Part shown: positions 23,826 to 33,090 of the stretch, in pieces
Position numbering within the stretch: position 1 is the first letter of the stretch
How the letters are laid out: each line of letters opens with the position of its first letter
Notes under the pieces: model-generated
What the model was told of the DNA's origin: nothing
The model's input: only the letters and a program-made list of their open reading frames with translations
The model's database searches: none
Translations under genes and position numbers: made by a program
NCBI RefSeq assembly: GCF_001426485.1
Contig: NZ_LMET01000001.1
Span: forward strand, 2,906,354-2,970,353
From: Aeromicrobium sp. Root472D3
GTDB taxonomy: Bacteria; Actinomycetota; Actinomycetes; Propionibacteriales; Nocardioidaceae
Reading direction: 5' to 3'
DNA: 64,000 bases

Positions 23826-25035
23826 GGGGGGCGGGGTCGATGACGATCATCTCGGTGTCGTCGGGCGTGCCGGGACGTCGCGCGGAGTTGCCCGGGTAGT
23901 TGTTGTCGTTGGCGATCATCAGGCGTCCGCCCGCCAGCGGGACGAGGGTCTCGACCGACTGGAAGCCGAACGAGAACTGGCGTCCCGTGCCCCAGCCGCC
24001 GCCTGTGCTGATGCCTCGGCGGTCGGAGATGTCGAGCAGGTCGACGACGAGCGACTTGGACGTCGTCCCACGCGTGCCGAGCCGCACCGCGTAGACCTTC
24101 TTGGTGACGGCCGCGGCCCCGTCGGCGTTGTCGCGCTCGAGCACCAGCAGGTCGCCCCGCGAGGTGATCTGCGCGTCGGCGACCAGGTTCGCGTCGGCGT
24201 CGACCCGGTAGTCCCACGTCCGTCCGGTGTAGCGGCCGGTGCGCGTGTCGAGCTCGGCGACCACGCGCCGCCGCTTGTCGGCGTCCCCCACGAGCGCGTT
24301 CTCGAGGATCGGGTAGAGGTGGCGCCCGTCCTTCGACTGCGCCATCGCCTCGAAGCCACCGCTCTGCTGCGTCCGGGGCTGCTCGCTGCCGAGCAACGGG
24401 TTCTGCGGCGACTTGCCGAGCGGCGAGGCGACGGGGGCCGACAGCACGCGACCCCTCGCGTCGACGTGGACGATGAACGGACCGAACTCGTCGCCGATCC
24501 AGAACGTGCCGTCCCTGCCGCGCTGCACCGACTCGATGTCGAGGTCGTCGCCGGTCAGCAGACGGTCGGGGGTCGACTCGTTGACGATCGGGAATCCGAT
24601 GCGGTGCTGCGGGTCGGACAACGAGATGTGGCGCAGCACCGTGACCTCGCCCGAGCCGCCACCGGCGGTCTTCCAGTGCGGCCGCACCAGGTAGAGCCGC
24701 AGCAGGAAGTCGGCGGAGTTGCCCTTCGCGCCGAAGCCGTTGTCGGGCTGGGCCCAGAACGTCCCGTCGCCGTTGTCGATCGCGGCGGAGAACCCCGGCA
24801 CGACCTGGCCGGGGAACGGGCCCTGTCGCCCGTTGGCCGGGGTGGCGAGCGCGCCGGACGGCGGGCCGGGCGCCTGGTAATCGGCCGACAGCGTGGCGCG
24901 GGCCAGGAGCCTCGCCTGACCGCTGCCGTCGTGGTGGTGGTCGTGGCGGCCGGACGCCGCGGCCGGCGAGACGCTCGCCGCGGCGAGCGCGACGACGAGA
25001 GCGCCGACGAGACGGGGACGTGAAGGACGTGGCAT
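23818..25035 (-). CDS. Secreted esterase-like phytase-family protein
   Basis: 405-aa protein with an Ala-rich signal peptide (VGALVVALAAASVSPAAASG) and no lipobox Cys, so it is probably released outside the cell. Blocks such as FSAAIDNGDGTFWAQPDNGFG, RDGTFWIGDEFGPFIVHVDARG, GFEAMAQSKDGRHLYPILEN and DLLVLERDN match the esterase-like activity of phytase family (PF13449), a beta-propeller fold. A His/Asp-rich segment (GRHDHHHDGSG) follows the signal. The substrate is unknown. ATG 25035 has GAGGAGC upstream. The stop lies inside the fourth 21-bp repeat unit. Confidence 0.85.
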   Translation of the reverse strand: MPRPSRPRLVGALVVALAAASVSPAAASGRHDHHHDGSGQARLLARATLSADYQAPGPPSGALATPANGRQGPFPGQVVPGFSAAIDNGDGTFWAQPDNGFGAKGNSADFLLRLYLVRPHWKTAGGGSGEVTVLRHISLSDPQHRIGFPIVNESTPDRLLTGDDLDIESVQRGRDGTFWIGDEFGPFIVHVDARGRVLSAPVASPLGKSPQNPLLGSEQPRTQQSGGFEAMAQSKDGRHLYPILENALVGDADKRRRVVAELDTRTGRYTGRTWDYRVDADANLVADAQITSRGDLLVLERDNADGAAAVTKKVYAVRLGTRGTTSKSLVVDLLDISDRRGISTGGGWGTGRQFSFGFQSVETLVPLAGGRLMIANDNNYPGNSARRPGTPDDTEMIVIDPAPRR

Positions 25036-25160
25036 GGTGCTGCTCCTCTGGTTCGGTGGACCGGACCCCCCGGGACACCTCACCAACCAACCCGACCGGG
25101 ACGACGACCGGACGACGCCCACGCGAACACTTCGCGCCCGACGTGGCCGCCGTCCTCACG

Positions 25161-25835
25161 TCAGGAGGCGGGAGCGGGCCACGGATCGGACCGCCACGCG
25201 GCGTCCCAGAACATCCACTCGAACCGGGTCGACCGGCGATAGGCCGCGACGACCGCGGCCCGGTCGGTCGTCCACGCGTCGAGGTACGCCTCGGCGCGCC
25301 GCACGGCCTCGTCGAACTCCGGCGCCGCGTAGGTGTCGATCCACGCGCCGTACGGGTGCTCGCCGGGCGCACGACGCGCCATGACGTGACGGCCCACCTC
25401 GGCGTAGACCCGGAAGCACGGCAGCACCGCCGCCAGGGCCACGTCGAACGGCGCGGAGTGCGCTGCCGCCTCCAACGACCCCGTGTAGGCGACGCACGTC
25501 GGTGACGCCTCGGGCACGGCACCGACACCGGCGGCGGCATCGGGGTCGAGACCCCGCGGCGCCAGGTAGGTCCGGTGCAGCTCGCGCTCGGCGGCGACGG
25601 CCCCGACGGCGGACGCCGCCAGCAGCTCGATGCCGGCCGCGTCGGGCGCCCGGCCCGCGAGCTGCGACAGCACCCGGGCGTAGCGGTCGAGGTAGTGGGC
25701 GTCGTCGACGAGGTAGCGGACGAAGACGTCCTCGGGCAGCGACCCGTCCGTCAGGCCGACGACGAACGGGTGCCGGCAGATGGCCGCGAACCAGTCGTCG
25801 ACCGACGTCCAGCAGTCCTGCGCCGTGGAGCTCAC
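25161..25835 (-). CDS. tenA: TenA-family aminopyrimidine aminohydrolase
   Basis: 224-aa TenA (thiaminase II) fold. Family residues are visible: the Asp-rich YLVDDAHYLDRYARVLSQLAGRAPD stretch, the active-site Cys in LPCFRVYAEVG, and the closing FEWMFWDAAWR with its acidic residue. It would salvage thiamine breakdown products (HMP formation). It is the last gene of the riboswitch-controlled thiM-thiE-thiD-tenA operon. GTG 25835 overlaps the thiD stop by 4 bp (GTGA), so the short overlap decides the start. Confidence 0.88.
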   Translation of the reverse strand: MSSTAQDCWTSVDDWFAAICRHPFVVGLTDGSLPEDVFVRYLVDDAHYLDRYARVLSQLAGRAPDAAGIELLAASAVGAVAAERELHRTYLAPRGLDPDAAAGVGAVPEASPTCVAYTGSLEAAAHSAPFDVALAAVLPCFRVYAEVGRHVMARRAPGEHPYGAWIDTYAAPEFDEAVRRAEAYLDAWTTDRAAVVAAYRRSTRFEWMFWDAAWRSDPWPAPAS

Positions 25836-26629
25836 GCGGGCACCCGGTGGTCGACCGGGCCGTTGCCGCCGCCCAGCTCGAGGCTCGCGCCCGCGACCAG
25901 GGCGCGGTGCAGGTAGGCCTTCGCGGAGGTCACGGCGTCGACCAGGTCGAGCCCCAGCACGAGGTACGACGCGATCGCCGACGACAGCGTGCACCCCGTG
26001 CCGTGCGTGTGCCGCGTGCGCACGCGGGACGCGTCGAGGTGGTGCGCGCCGTCGGCCGTCACCAGGACGTCGGTGCAGCGGTCGCCGTCGAGGTGTCCCC
26101 CCTTGGCGAGCACCGCGCCCGGCCCGGCACCGAGCAGCGCCCGCGCCGCCGCCTCGAGGTCGTCCGGCGACGCGACCGGCAGGCCCGTCAGCACCGCGAG
26201 CTCCGGCACGTTGGGCGTCACGACGGACGCCAGGGGCACCAGCAGCTCGCGGATCGCCGCGACGGCGTCCTCGGGGACCAACCGGTCGCCGGACGTCGCG
26301 ACCATGACGGGGTCGAGCACGACGACCGGCACGGGGTGCTCGCGCAGCATCGACGCGACGGCCTCGACGACGTCAGCGCCGCCGAGCATGCCGATCTTGA
26401 CCGCACGGACGTCGAGATCGGTGACGACCGACGCGTACTGGTCGGCGACGAACCGTGCGGGAACGGCGTGGATCCCCGTGACGCCCAGCGTGTTCTGCAC
26501 CGTCAGCGCCGTCAGCACGGCCGCCCCGTAGACGCCGATCGCGCTCGCGGTCTTCAGGTCGGCCTGGATGCCGGCGCCGCCGGACGGGTCGGAGCCGGCG
26601 ACGCTCAGCATGACCGGGGTGCGCGTCAT
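25832..26629 (-). CDS. thiD: Hydroxymethylpyrimidine/phosphomethylpyrimidine kinase
   Basis: 265-aa ribokinase-fold enzyme phosphorylating HMP and HMP-P to HMP-PP. It shows the opening SVAGSDPSGGAGIQADLKT, the VMVATSGDRLV region and the anion-hole GTGCTLSSAIASYLVLG. It is translationally coupled to thiE on the 5' side (4-bp overlap) and tenA on the 3' side. Longer readings extend antisense and lack family features; ATG 26629 begins the conserved part. Confidence 0.93.
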   Translation of the reverse strand: MTRTPVMLSVAGSDPSGGAGIQADLKTASAIGVYGAAVLTALTVQNTLGVTGIHAVPARFVADQYASVVTDLDVRAVKIGMLGGADVVEAVASMLREHPVPVVVLDPVMVATSGDRLVPEDAVAAIRELLVPLASVVTPNVPELAVLTGLPVASPDDLEAAARALLGAGPGAVLAKGGHLDGDRCTDVLVTADGAHHLDASRVRTRHTHGTGCTLSSAIASYLVLGLDLVDAVTSAKAYLHRALVAGASLELGGGNGPVDHRVPA

Positions 26630-27273
26630 CGGCCCGCCCTTTCCACCGCGGCGCGCAGCGCGCCGTCGACCGCGCGCCTCAGGTCCGCGGCGGCAGACGT
26701 CGGGTCGGCGGCGGCGCAGATCGCGCTCACCACGGCGACCCCGCTCGCGCCCGCCTCGACGACCAGGCCGGCGGTGGTGCTGTCGATGCCGCCGATGCCG
26801 ACGACCGGCACCCGGCCGCCAGCCCGCTCGACCACGGCGCGGACGCCGTCGAGACCGAACGGCTCCGACGCGTCCGGCTTCGTGGCCGTGGCCCACACGG
26901 GGCTGACCGCGACGTAGTCGGACGCCGACATCTCGACGTCGTCGTCGAGCTGGGCCAGGTCGTTGACCGACCACCCGATGACCGCGTCGGGGCCGAGGAC
27001 CGCTCGGGCGGTGCTCGGTGCGACGTCGTCGACCCCCACGTGCAGGCCGTCGGCCCACCGGGCGGCCTCGAGGTCGTCGTTGGCGATGACCGCGACGTGG
27101 GCGGGCAGCGCGTCCCGCAGGCGCCGGACCAGGTCGATCCTCTCGTCGGGCGCCGCGTCCTTGTGACGTACCTGGACGCTCGTCACTCCCCCGGCGACGG
27201 CCCGCGACACGACGTCGAGGAGGTCGTCGGTGCGGGGGTCCGTCACGAGGTAGACCCGCAGGTCGACGCTCAT
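26626..27273 (-). CDS. thiE: Thiamine-phosphate synthase
   Basis: 215-aa TIM-barrel enzyme that joins HMP-PP and thiazole phosphate to give thiamine phosphate. It begins RVYLVTDPRTDDLLDVVSRAVAGGVTSVQVRHKDA, contains ANDDLEAARWADGLHVG and SPVWATATKPDASEPFGLDGVR, and the phosphate loop VVGIGGIDSTTAG. ATG 27273 overlaps the thiM stop by 4 bp and its own end overlaps thiD, so the operon is tightly coupled. Confidence 0.93.
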   Translation of the reverse strand: MSVDLRVYLVTDPRTDDLLDVVSRAVAGGVTSVQVRHKDAAPDERIDLVRRLRDALPAHVAVIANDDLEAARWADGLHVGVDDVAPSTARAVLGPDAVIGWSVNDLAQLDDDVEMSASDYVAVSPVWATATKPDASEPFGLDGVRAVVERAGGRVPVVGIGGIDSTTAGLVVEAGASGVAVVSAICAAADPTSAAADLRRAVDGALRAAVERAGR

Positions 27274-28094
27274 GACCGGTCGACCCGGACCGAGGAGATG
27301 CGCGCGTCGTCGAGCTGCGCCAGCTCGTCGAGCAGCGCGACCCGGAACGAACCCGGTCCGGCCGACGCCGCCCCGGCTCGATCGCCAGCCGCTGCGAGCA
27401 TCGCCATCGCGGCGACGGACGCCTCGACGGCATCGTCCTCGACGGCGCAGCACGCCGCGACCAGGGCGGTCGCCGAGCAGCCCAGCGCCGTGACCATCGG
27501 CATCCACGGGTGGCCGCCGTGCACCACGGCCCGGCGCGTCCCGTCGGTGACGACGTCCTCGACGCCCGTCACGACGACGACGGCCGACAGATCGCGCGCG
27601 AGCGCCGTCGCCGCCTCGACGGCGTCGGAGGTCGCCGCGTCGCTGTCGACCCCGCGACCACTGGTCTGCGCCGTGGCGATCGCGAGGATCTCGCTCGCGT
27701 TGCCGCGCACGACCGTCGGCCGGTGCTCGAGCAGCCCGTCGACGATCTCGCGGCGGTAGGCGGTGGCCCCGACGGCGACGGGGTCGAGCACCCACGGCGT
27801 GCCGGACTCGTGCGCGGCGCGTGCCGCCTCGGTCATCCCCTCGACCCACGACGGCGACGGCGTGCCGATGTTGACGCCGACGGCCGACGCGATGCGGGCG
27901 AACTCGCCCGACTCGTGCGGGTCGTGGACCATGGCGGGCGAGGCGCCGACGGCGTTCAGCACGTTGGCGGCGACGTCCATCGAGACGAAGTTGGTGATGT
28001 ACTGCACCAGGGGCGACCGCTCGCGCACCGCGGCGACGATCGCCGCCGTGGTGGTCGATGGCGTGCTGGTGGATGGCGTGACAGGACTACTCAT
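27270..28094 (-). CDS. thiM: Hydroxyethylthiazole kinase
   Basis: 274-aa salvage kinase for the thiazole moiety of thiamine. It shows YITNFVSMDVAANVLNAVGASPAMVHDPHE, the GVNIGT stretch, WVLDPVAVGAT and the ATP/anion site ALGCSATALVAACCAV. It is the first gene behind the TPP riboswitch; its ribosome-binding site AGGGAG is the 3' part of the aptamer. Gene content (thiM, thiD, thiE, tenA; no thiC, thiG or thiS here) indicates salvage and coupling rather than complete synthesis in this operon. Confidence 0.93.
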   Translation of the reverse strand: MSSPVTPSTSTPSTTTAAIVAAVRERSPLVQYITNFVSMDVAANVLNAVGASPAMVHDPHESGEFARIASAVGVNIGTPSPSWVEGMTEAARAAHESGTPWVLDPVAVGATAYRREIVDGLLEHRPTVVRGNASEILAIATAQTSGRGVDSDAATSDAVEAATALARDLSAVVVVTGVEDVVTDGTRRAVVHGGHPWMPMVTALGCSATALVAACCAVEDDAVEASVAAMAMLAAAGDRAGAASAGPGSFRVALLDELAQLDDARISSVRVDRS

Positions 28095-28099
28095 GACAG

Positions 28100-28172
28100 C
28101 TCCCTAGCGCCGGTGCTAACCGGATCAGGTTCGTCGGGTCTCATCTCAGCCCCTCGTGGGGCACCCCGGCCG
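28100..28172 (-). ncRNA. TPP riboswitch (THI element)
   Basis: The minus strand carries the conserved features: GGGGTGCC, CTGAGATGAGACCC, GAACCTGATCCGGTTA and GCACCGGCG, in order, ending in TAGGGAG. The last bases are also the thiM ribosome-binding site, five bases before ATG 28094. TPP binding would therefore be expected to hide that site and stop translation of the coupled operon; no terminator stem is visible after the aptamer. Confidence 0.95.
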
Positions 28173-28210
28173 TGTGCCGTCGAGCCTACACACCGCCCAC
28201 CCCCCTGCGC

Positions 28211-28378
28211 CGACGAGTCACCCACGCCCCGCGAGGAGTCACCCACGCCCCGCGGCGAGTCACCCAGACCCGGTGACGAGTCACTCAGACCGGGCGTACG
28301 CGACTGGTCGGCGGGCCTGCGCGACTCCTCGACGGGCGTACGCGACTCATCGGCGGGCGTACGTGACTCGTCGGCGGG
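28211..28378. repeat. Intergenic array of eight exact 21-bp units, four forward and four inverted
   Basis: Unit borders are 28211, 28232, 28253, 28274 (forward) and 28295, 28316, 28337, 28358 (inverted), ending at 28378 with no extra bases. Forward units share GAGTCAC; inverted units share the complement-type core GCGACT or GTGACTC with TCGGCGGG. Units differ at several bases each, so they are old copies. The whole block can fold as one long hairpin with the centre at 28294/28295. It has the same unit as the four-unit array at 23742-23825. It lies upstream of the thi operon and downstream of ilvC. Confidence 0.85.
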
Positions 28379-28397
28379 TGTGGGGAGGGTGCGCGAA

Positions 28398-28427
28398 GGG
28401 GCGCCGCACCTGTCGGTGCGGCGCCCC
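28398..28427 (-). terminator. Strong hairpin after ilvC
   Basis: GGGGCGCCGCACC (28398-28410) pairs perfectly with GGTGCGGCGCCCC (28415-28427) across a TGTC loop, 25 bp after the ilvC stop. There is no T-tract; a stem of 13 G/C-rich pairs is typical of actinobacterial terminators. It would end the ilvBNC transcript before the repeat array. Confidence 0.75.
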
Positions 28428-28451
28428 TCGATGGTGCGGTGGTGCGGGTGA

Positions 28452-29480
<1,029 letters not shown>

Positions 29481-29522
29481 TCATGTCTCCTAGTGAGGGG
29501 CTTGTGGAACGGTCGGGGGTGG

Positions 29523-30056
29523 TCAGCTCGCCTGCGTGCCCGGAACGGTGCGCAGCGTGCGGTCGGTGATCGAGCGGGGCCCGCGGCCGATGGCCACGCG
29601 CCCGGACTGGGCGATCTCGCGGATGCCGAACGGCTCGAGGACGTTGAGCATCGCGGCGAGCTTGCCCGCATCGCCCGTCGCCTCGATCGTGACGGCGTCG
29701 GTGGCCACGTCGACCACCTTAGCCCTGAAGAGATTGACGGTCTCGAGCACCTGTCCGCGGGTCTGCGGGTCGGTGCGCACCTTGATCAGCATGAGCTCGC
29801 GCTCGACCGCGCTGCCCGAGTCGAGCTCGACGATCTTCAGGACGTTCACGAGCTTGTTGAGCTGCTTGGTGACCTGCTCGAGGGGCAGCTCGTCGACGTT
29901 GACGACGATCGTCATGCGCGAGATCTCGGGGATCTCTGTCTGGCCCACCGCGAGCGACTCGATGTTGAAGCCGCGGCGCATGAACAGGCTCGAGACGCGC
30001 GCGAGCACGCCGGGCGTGTTCTCGACCAGGACGGAAAGGGTGTGCTGCGTCGTCAT
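29523..30056 (-). CDS. ilvN: Acetolactate synthase small (regulatory) subunit
   Basis: 177-aa subunit with an N-terminal ACT domain (TLSVLVENTPGVLARVSSLFMRRGFNIESLAVG), the valine-feedback part, and a C-terminal domain (ELMLIKVRTDPQTRGQVLETVNLFRAKVVDV). It activates IlvB and makes it valine-sensitive. ATG 30056 overlaps the ilvB stop (ATGA on the minus strand), so both subunits are made in a fixed ratio. Confidence 0.95.
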   Translation of the reverse strand: MTTQHTLSVLVENTPGVLARVSSLFMRRGFNIESLAVGQTEIPEISRMTIVVNVDELPLEQVTKQLNKLVNVLKIVELDSGSAVERELMLIKVRTDPQTRGQVLETVNLFRAKVVDVATDAVTIEATGDAGKLAAMLNVLEPFGIREIAQSGRVAIGRGPRSITDRTLRTVPGTQAS

Positions 30057-31834
30057 CAGATGTCCTCGTCGTCCCAGGTGGGGGCCAGATCGCGGGCGAT
30101 CTGGATGTCGTCGTTGGAGGCGCCGCCGTGGACCATCGGCCACACCATGGCGTCGCGCTCGACCACGAAGTCGATCACGACGGGTCGGTCGGTGATCGCC
30201 AGGGCCTTCTCGATCGTGGCGTCGAGGTCGGCCTCGCTGTCGCAGCGCAGGCCGACGCACCCGTAGGCGTCCGCGAGCTTGACGAAGTCGGGGATGCGAC
30301 GCGCGCCGATCGACTCCGGCCCCGTGTTGAGGTCGGTGTTGGAGTAGCGGCCCTCGTACAGCAGCGTCTGCCACTGGCGCACCATGCCGAGCGAGGAGTT
30401 GTTGATGACGGCGACCTTGATCGGGATGCCCTCGAGCGCGCACGTCGCGAGCTCCTGGTTGGTCATCTGGAAGCAGCCGTCGCCGTCGATCGCCCAGACC
30501 ACCGAGCCGGGCAGGCCCACCTGGGCGCCCATCGCCGCGGGGACGGAGTAGCCCATCGTGCCGGCGCCGCCGGAGTTGAGCCACTGGCGGGGACGCTCGT
30601 AGTCGACGTAGTGCGCGGCCCACATCTGGTGCTGGCCGACACCGGCGACGTACGTCGCGTCGGAGCCCGACAGCGCGCTGAGCCGCTCGATCACGGTCTG
30701 CGGGGCGAGGCCCTCGGCGGGCTTGTCGTAGCCGACCGGGAAGCGCGCCTTGATGCCCAGCACCTGCTCGCGCCACGCGGCGTAGTCGCCCTCGACGCCG
30801 TCCTCGTCGGCCTGCTTGCGCAGCGTGCCGATGAGCTCGGAGATGACCTCGCGGCAGTCACCGACGATCGGGACGTCCGCCGTGCGGTTCTTGGAGATCT
30901 CGGCCGGGTCGATGTCGGCGTGGATGACCTTGGCGAGCGGCGCAAACGACGACAGCTGGCCCGTGACGCGGTCGTCGAACCGCGCGCCGAGCGAGATCAG
31001 CAGGTCGCTGCGCTGCAGCGCCGTGACGGCGGCGACGGTGCCGTGCATGCCCGGCATGCCGAGGTGCAGCTCGTGCGAGTCGGGGAACGCGCCCCGCGCC
31101 ATCAGCGTCGTGACGACCGGGATCTGGGTCAGCTCGGCGAGCATCTTGAGCTCGGCGGACGCCTCGGCCTTGATGACGCCGCCTCCGACGTACAGCACTG
31201 GCCGCTCGGCGGCGGCGATGAGCCGTGCCGCCTCGCGCACCTGCTTGCCGTGCGGGCGCGTGGTCGGCCGGTAGCCCGGCAGGGCCAGCTCGGACGGCCA
31301 GTGGAACGTCGTGGACGACTGCAGGGCGTCCTTGGCGATGTCGACGAGCACGGGGCCCGGGCGCCCGGTGCCGGCGATGTGGAAGGCCTCGGCGATGACG
31401 CGCGGGATGTCGGCGGCGTCGGTGACGAGGTAGCTGTGCTTGGTGATCGGCATCGTGATGCCGCGGATGTCGGCCTCCTGGAAGCCGTCGGTGCCGATCA
31501 GGTGCGTCGCGACCTGGCCCGTGATCGCCACGATCGGGACGGAGTCCATGAAGGCGTCGGCGATCGCGGTGACCAGGTTGGTCGCGCCCGGGCCCGACGT
31601 CGCCATGCAGACGCCCACGCGACCCGTGACCATCGCGTAGCCCTGCGCGGCGTGGCCCGCACCCTGCTCGTGGCGGACGAGGATGTGACGGATCTGCTCG
31701 GAGTCGAACAACGGGTCGTAGGCCGGCAGGATCGCGCCGCCGGGGATCCCGAAGATCGTGTCGACGCCGGCGTGCTCCAGCGACCTGACGAGGCTCTGGG
31801 CCCCGGTCAGCTGCTCCGCGATCTGCTCTGTCAT
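30056..31834 (-). CDS. ilvB: Acetolactate synthase large (catalytic) subunit
   Basis: 592-aa TPP/FAD-dependent enzyme forming acetolactate or acetohydroxybutyrate. It shows [13 protein letters not shown], the catalytic Glu in [26 protein letters not shown], and the TPP-Mg motif [19 protein letters not shown] 31834 begins the family-typical sequence; a longer reading runs upstream across the attenuator terminator and is rejected. The upstream attenuator with [10 protein letters not shown] controls the whole ilvBNC operon. Confidence 0.95.
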   Translation of the reverse strand: MTEQIAEQLTGAQSLVRSLEHAGVDTIFGIPGGAILPAYDPLFDSEQIRHILVRHEQGAGHAAQGYAMVTGRVGVCMATSGPGATNLVTAIADAFMDSVPIVAITGQVATHLIGTDGFQEADIRGITMPITKHSYLVTDAADIPRVIAEAFHIAGTGRPGPVLVDIAKDALQSSTTFHWPSELALPGYRPTTRPHGKQVREAARLIAAAERPVLYVGGGVIKAEASAELKMLAELTQIPVVTTLMARGAFPDSHELHLGMPGMHGTVAAVTALQRSDLLISLGARFDDRVTGQLSSFAPLAKVIHADIDPAEISKNRTADVPIVGDCREVISELIGTLRKQADEDGVEGDYAAWREQVLGIKARFPVGYDKPAEGLAPQTVIERLSALSGSDATYVAGVGQHQMWAAHYVDYERPRQWLNSGGAGTMGYSVPAAMGAQVGLPGSVVWAIDGDGCFQMTNQELATCALEGIPIKVAVINNSSLGMVRQWQTLLYEGRYSNTDLNTGPESIGARRIPDFVKLADAYGCVGLRCDSEADLDATIEKALAITDRPVVIDFVVERDAMVWPMVHGGASNDDIQIARDLAPTWDDEDI

Positions 31835-31920
31835 GTCTGGTGCTACCTCACTGCTCGGTTCTTCGGAGGCCGGTCGGACCGGCACCTCCCCGTCTGCGAC
31901 CCCGTCAAGCACGGAGCCAT

Positions 31921-31970
31921 AAAAAAATCCCCCGGCCCCAGAAGCATTCACTGGGTGCGATCGAGGGAGA
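31921..31970 (-). terminator. ilvBNC attenuator terminator
   Basis: Reading the minus strand, TCCCTC and GC(A)CCCAG pair with CTGGGGC and GGGGGA in an interrupted hairpin that ends in seven T residues (complement of 31921-31927). It lies after the leader peptide and before ilvB. The sequence GCCCCA earlier in the leader can pair with TGGGGC, giving the alternative antiterminator. Confidence 0.75.
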
Positions 31971-31994
31971 CGCGATGCCTGGTGGGGCGCCGCG

Positions 31995-32027
31995 TCAGTG
32001 GCGTACTACGAGAAGGTGCGCATGCAT
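31995..32027 (-). CDS. ilvBNC leader peptide [10 protein letters not shown]
   Basis: 10-residue ORF with two Leu and two Val codons in a row (CTT CTC GTA GTA), preceded by a GGGGG ribosome-binding site and followed by the attenuator hairpins. Stalling for lack of charged tRNA-Leu or tRNA-Val would favour ilvBNC transcription. Two other ATGs just upstream give a 10-codon ORF in another frame without such codons; the LLVV frame is preferred. Confidence 0.8.
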   Translation of the reverse strand: MHAHLLVVRH

Positions 32028-32199
32028 GCCCCCAGCATGGGCCGTGCGCGCGCAGATATCAAGTCGCGAGACGACTCGTACCACCATGTGGACTGTTGGA
32101 CGCGGGATCGGCTCCCCGATTGGCACCGACCTGTCTCGATGCGATGAGATGGGGGCGACCTGCACGAAGATGGCAGGCGCCTATCGAGGGGGAACCCAC

Positions 32200-32517
32200 A
32201 TGAAGAAGACCCTGACCGCGTTGTTCGCAGTCGCCGCCCTGTCGCTGACGTCGGCCTGCGGTGGCGGCGGAGGCGACCGCCCGACGAAGGCCGAGCTCAA
32301 GACGGCCATCACGAGCGACGACAGCGTCTTCGGCACCAAAATCCCCGAGGCGGCGGCCGACTGCATCGCCGGCGCGCTCGAGAAGTCCGACGTCTCCGAC
32401 AAGACGCTGAACGCGATCGTCGAGGGCGACGAGGACTACAAGGGCAGCGACAAGGACAAGGACGCCCTCACCGGCCTGCAGTCCGACCTCACGAAGTGCG
32501 CGACGTCCGGCAGCTGA
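32200..32517 (+). CDS. Small lipoprotein, paralogue 1
   Basis: 105-aa protein with signal peptide and lipobox TSAC (Cys20), followed by GGGGGDRP, then a helical domain with a Cys pair (DCIAGALEKSDVSD and LTKCATSGS). Its signal peptide and GGGGGDRP block are nearly identical to those of the gene at 32683, and both carry D-C..A..(L)S(D)..S and a later K-C, so they are a tandem duplication. A GAGGGGGAA ribosome-binding site precedes the ATG. Function unknown; surface location is inferred. Confidence 0.8.
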   Translation: MKKTLTALFAVAALSLTSACGGGGGDRPTKAELKTAITSDDSVFGTKIPEAAADCIAGALEKSDVSDKTLNAIVEGDEDYKGSDKDKDALTGLQSDLTKCATSGS

Positions 32518-32548
32518 TGCCGGCCGCCGGGTGACCGGCACCGCGACG

Positions 32549-32577
32549 ACCCGGCGGGAGCCCACCTCCCGCCGGGT
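32549..32577 (+). terminator. Intrinsic-like terminator after lipoprotein 1
   Basis: ACCCGGCGGGAG (32549-32560) pairs perfectly with CTCCCGCCGGGT (32566-32577) across a five-base loop and is followed by CTTT. It ends the first lipoprotein transcript, so the second copy probably has its own promoter. Confidence 0.8.
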
Positions 32578-32682
32578 CTTTGGCTGCCCGGGCCGACGCG
32601 GCACGGCGGACGATCGGGTGCGACCATGAATGCTGCCCGTCCGCTGCGTCCCTCCGTCGCGGACCCGAATCCTGGAGATGCC

Positions 32683-33021
32683 ATGAAGAAGACCCTGAGC
32701 GCGGCGTTCGTCGTCGCGGCACTGACCCTCACCTCGGCCTGCGGCGGTGGCGGCGGCGACCGCCCGAGCGCCGACGACGTCGCCGCGCAGCTGAAGAAGT
32801 CCGCCGGCAGCGCGATCACCGACAAGCAGGCCGACTGCGCCGCCAAGGCGATCGTCGACTCCGACCTCTCGGACGAGGCCGTCAAGGCCGTCGCCGAGAA
32901 CGACACCGACTACAAGCCCACCGACGAGGACACCAAGGCGCAGGGCGACGCGGCCACCGAGATCGGCAAGTGCATCACGCCGAGCACGCCGGCCCCGTCG
33001 GCCACGACGCCGGCCCCGTAG
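32683..33021 (+). CDS. Small lipoprotein, paralogue 2
   Basis: 112-aa paralogue of the preceding gene: the same MKKTL start, lipobox TSAC (Cys20), GGGGGDRP block and spaced Cys residues (ADCAAKAIVDSDLSDEAVKAV and IGKCITP), with a Pro/Thr/Ala tail instead of Ser. The bodies differ enough that the duplication is not recent. GGAG lies seven bases before ATG 32683. An extracytoplasmic helical bundle held by one disulfide is likely from the Cys pattern. Confidence 0.8.
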   Translation: MKKTLSAAFVVAALTLTSACGGGGGDRPSADDVAAQLKKSAGSAITDKQADCAAKAIVDSDLSDEAVKAVAENDTDYKPTDEDTKAQGDAATEIGKCITPSTPAPSATTPAP

Positions 33022-33038
33022 CCAGACCCCAGCACCGA

Positions 33039-33076
33039 CACGACGGCCCGGCGAGCACGCTCGCCGGGCCGTCGTG
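33039..33076. terminator. Bidirectional terminator: 18-bp perfect inverted repeat
   Basis: CACGACGGCCCGGCGAGC (33039-33056) pairs perfectly with 33059-33076 across two bases. It lies between the converging lipoprotein and SDR genes. No T-tract is present on either side; stem strength suggests it ends both transcripts. Confidence 0.8.
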
Positions 33077-33090
33077 CGTCCGGCCGCGGC

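Larger units (their letters stand above)
28095..28451. other. 357-bp gap between ilvC and thiM
   Basis: From thiM outwards it holds the TPP riboswitch, the 168-bp array of 21-bp units and the strong hairpin after ilvC. Translations through the array give repetitive Asp/Ser/Arg-rich sequence and are not genes. Confidence 0.8.
31835..32199. other. 365-bp divergent gap between ilvB and the first lipoprotein gene
   Basis: Holds the ilvB 5' untranslated region with attenuator (31921-31970), the leader peptide (31995-32027) and the probable ilv promoter (TATCTG on the minus strand near 32048-32053). On the plus side of the gap there is a GAGGGGGAA ribosome-binding site for the lipoprotein but no clear promoter that I can name. 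Confidence 0.65.

Noticed and set aside
28211-28378. CRISPR array
   Set aside because: Units are contiguous without spacers, are inverted in the second half, and no cas gene is near.
28156-28451. Repetitive Ser/Pro/Arg proteins through the 21-bp array on either strand
   Set aside because: The reading follows the 21-bp period in all frames, has no ribosome-binding site, and overlaps the riboswitch and terminator.
31835-31951. Longer ilvB start at 31951
   Set aside because: It would include the terminator T-tract in the coding region; family similarity begins at 31834.
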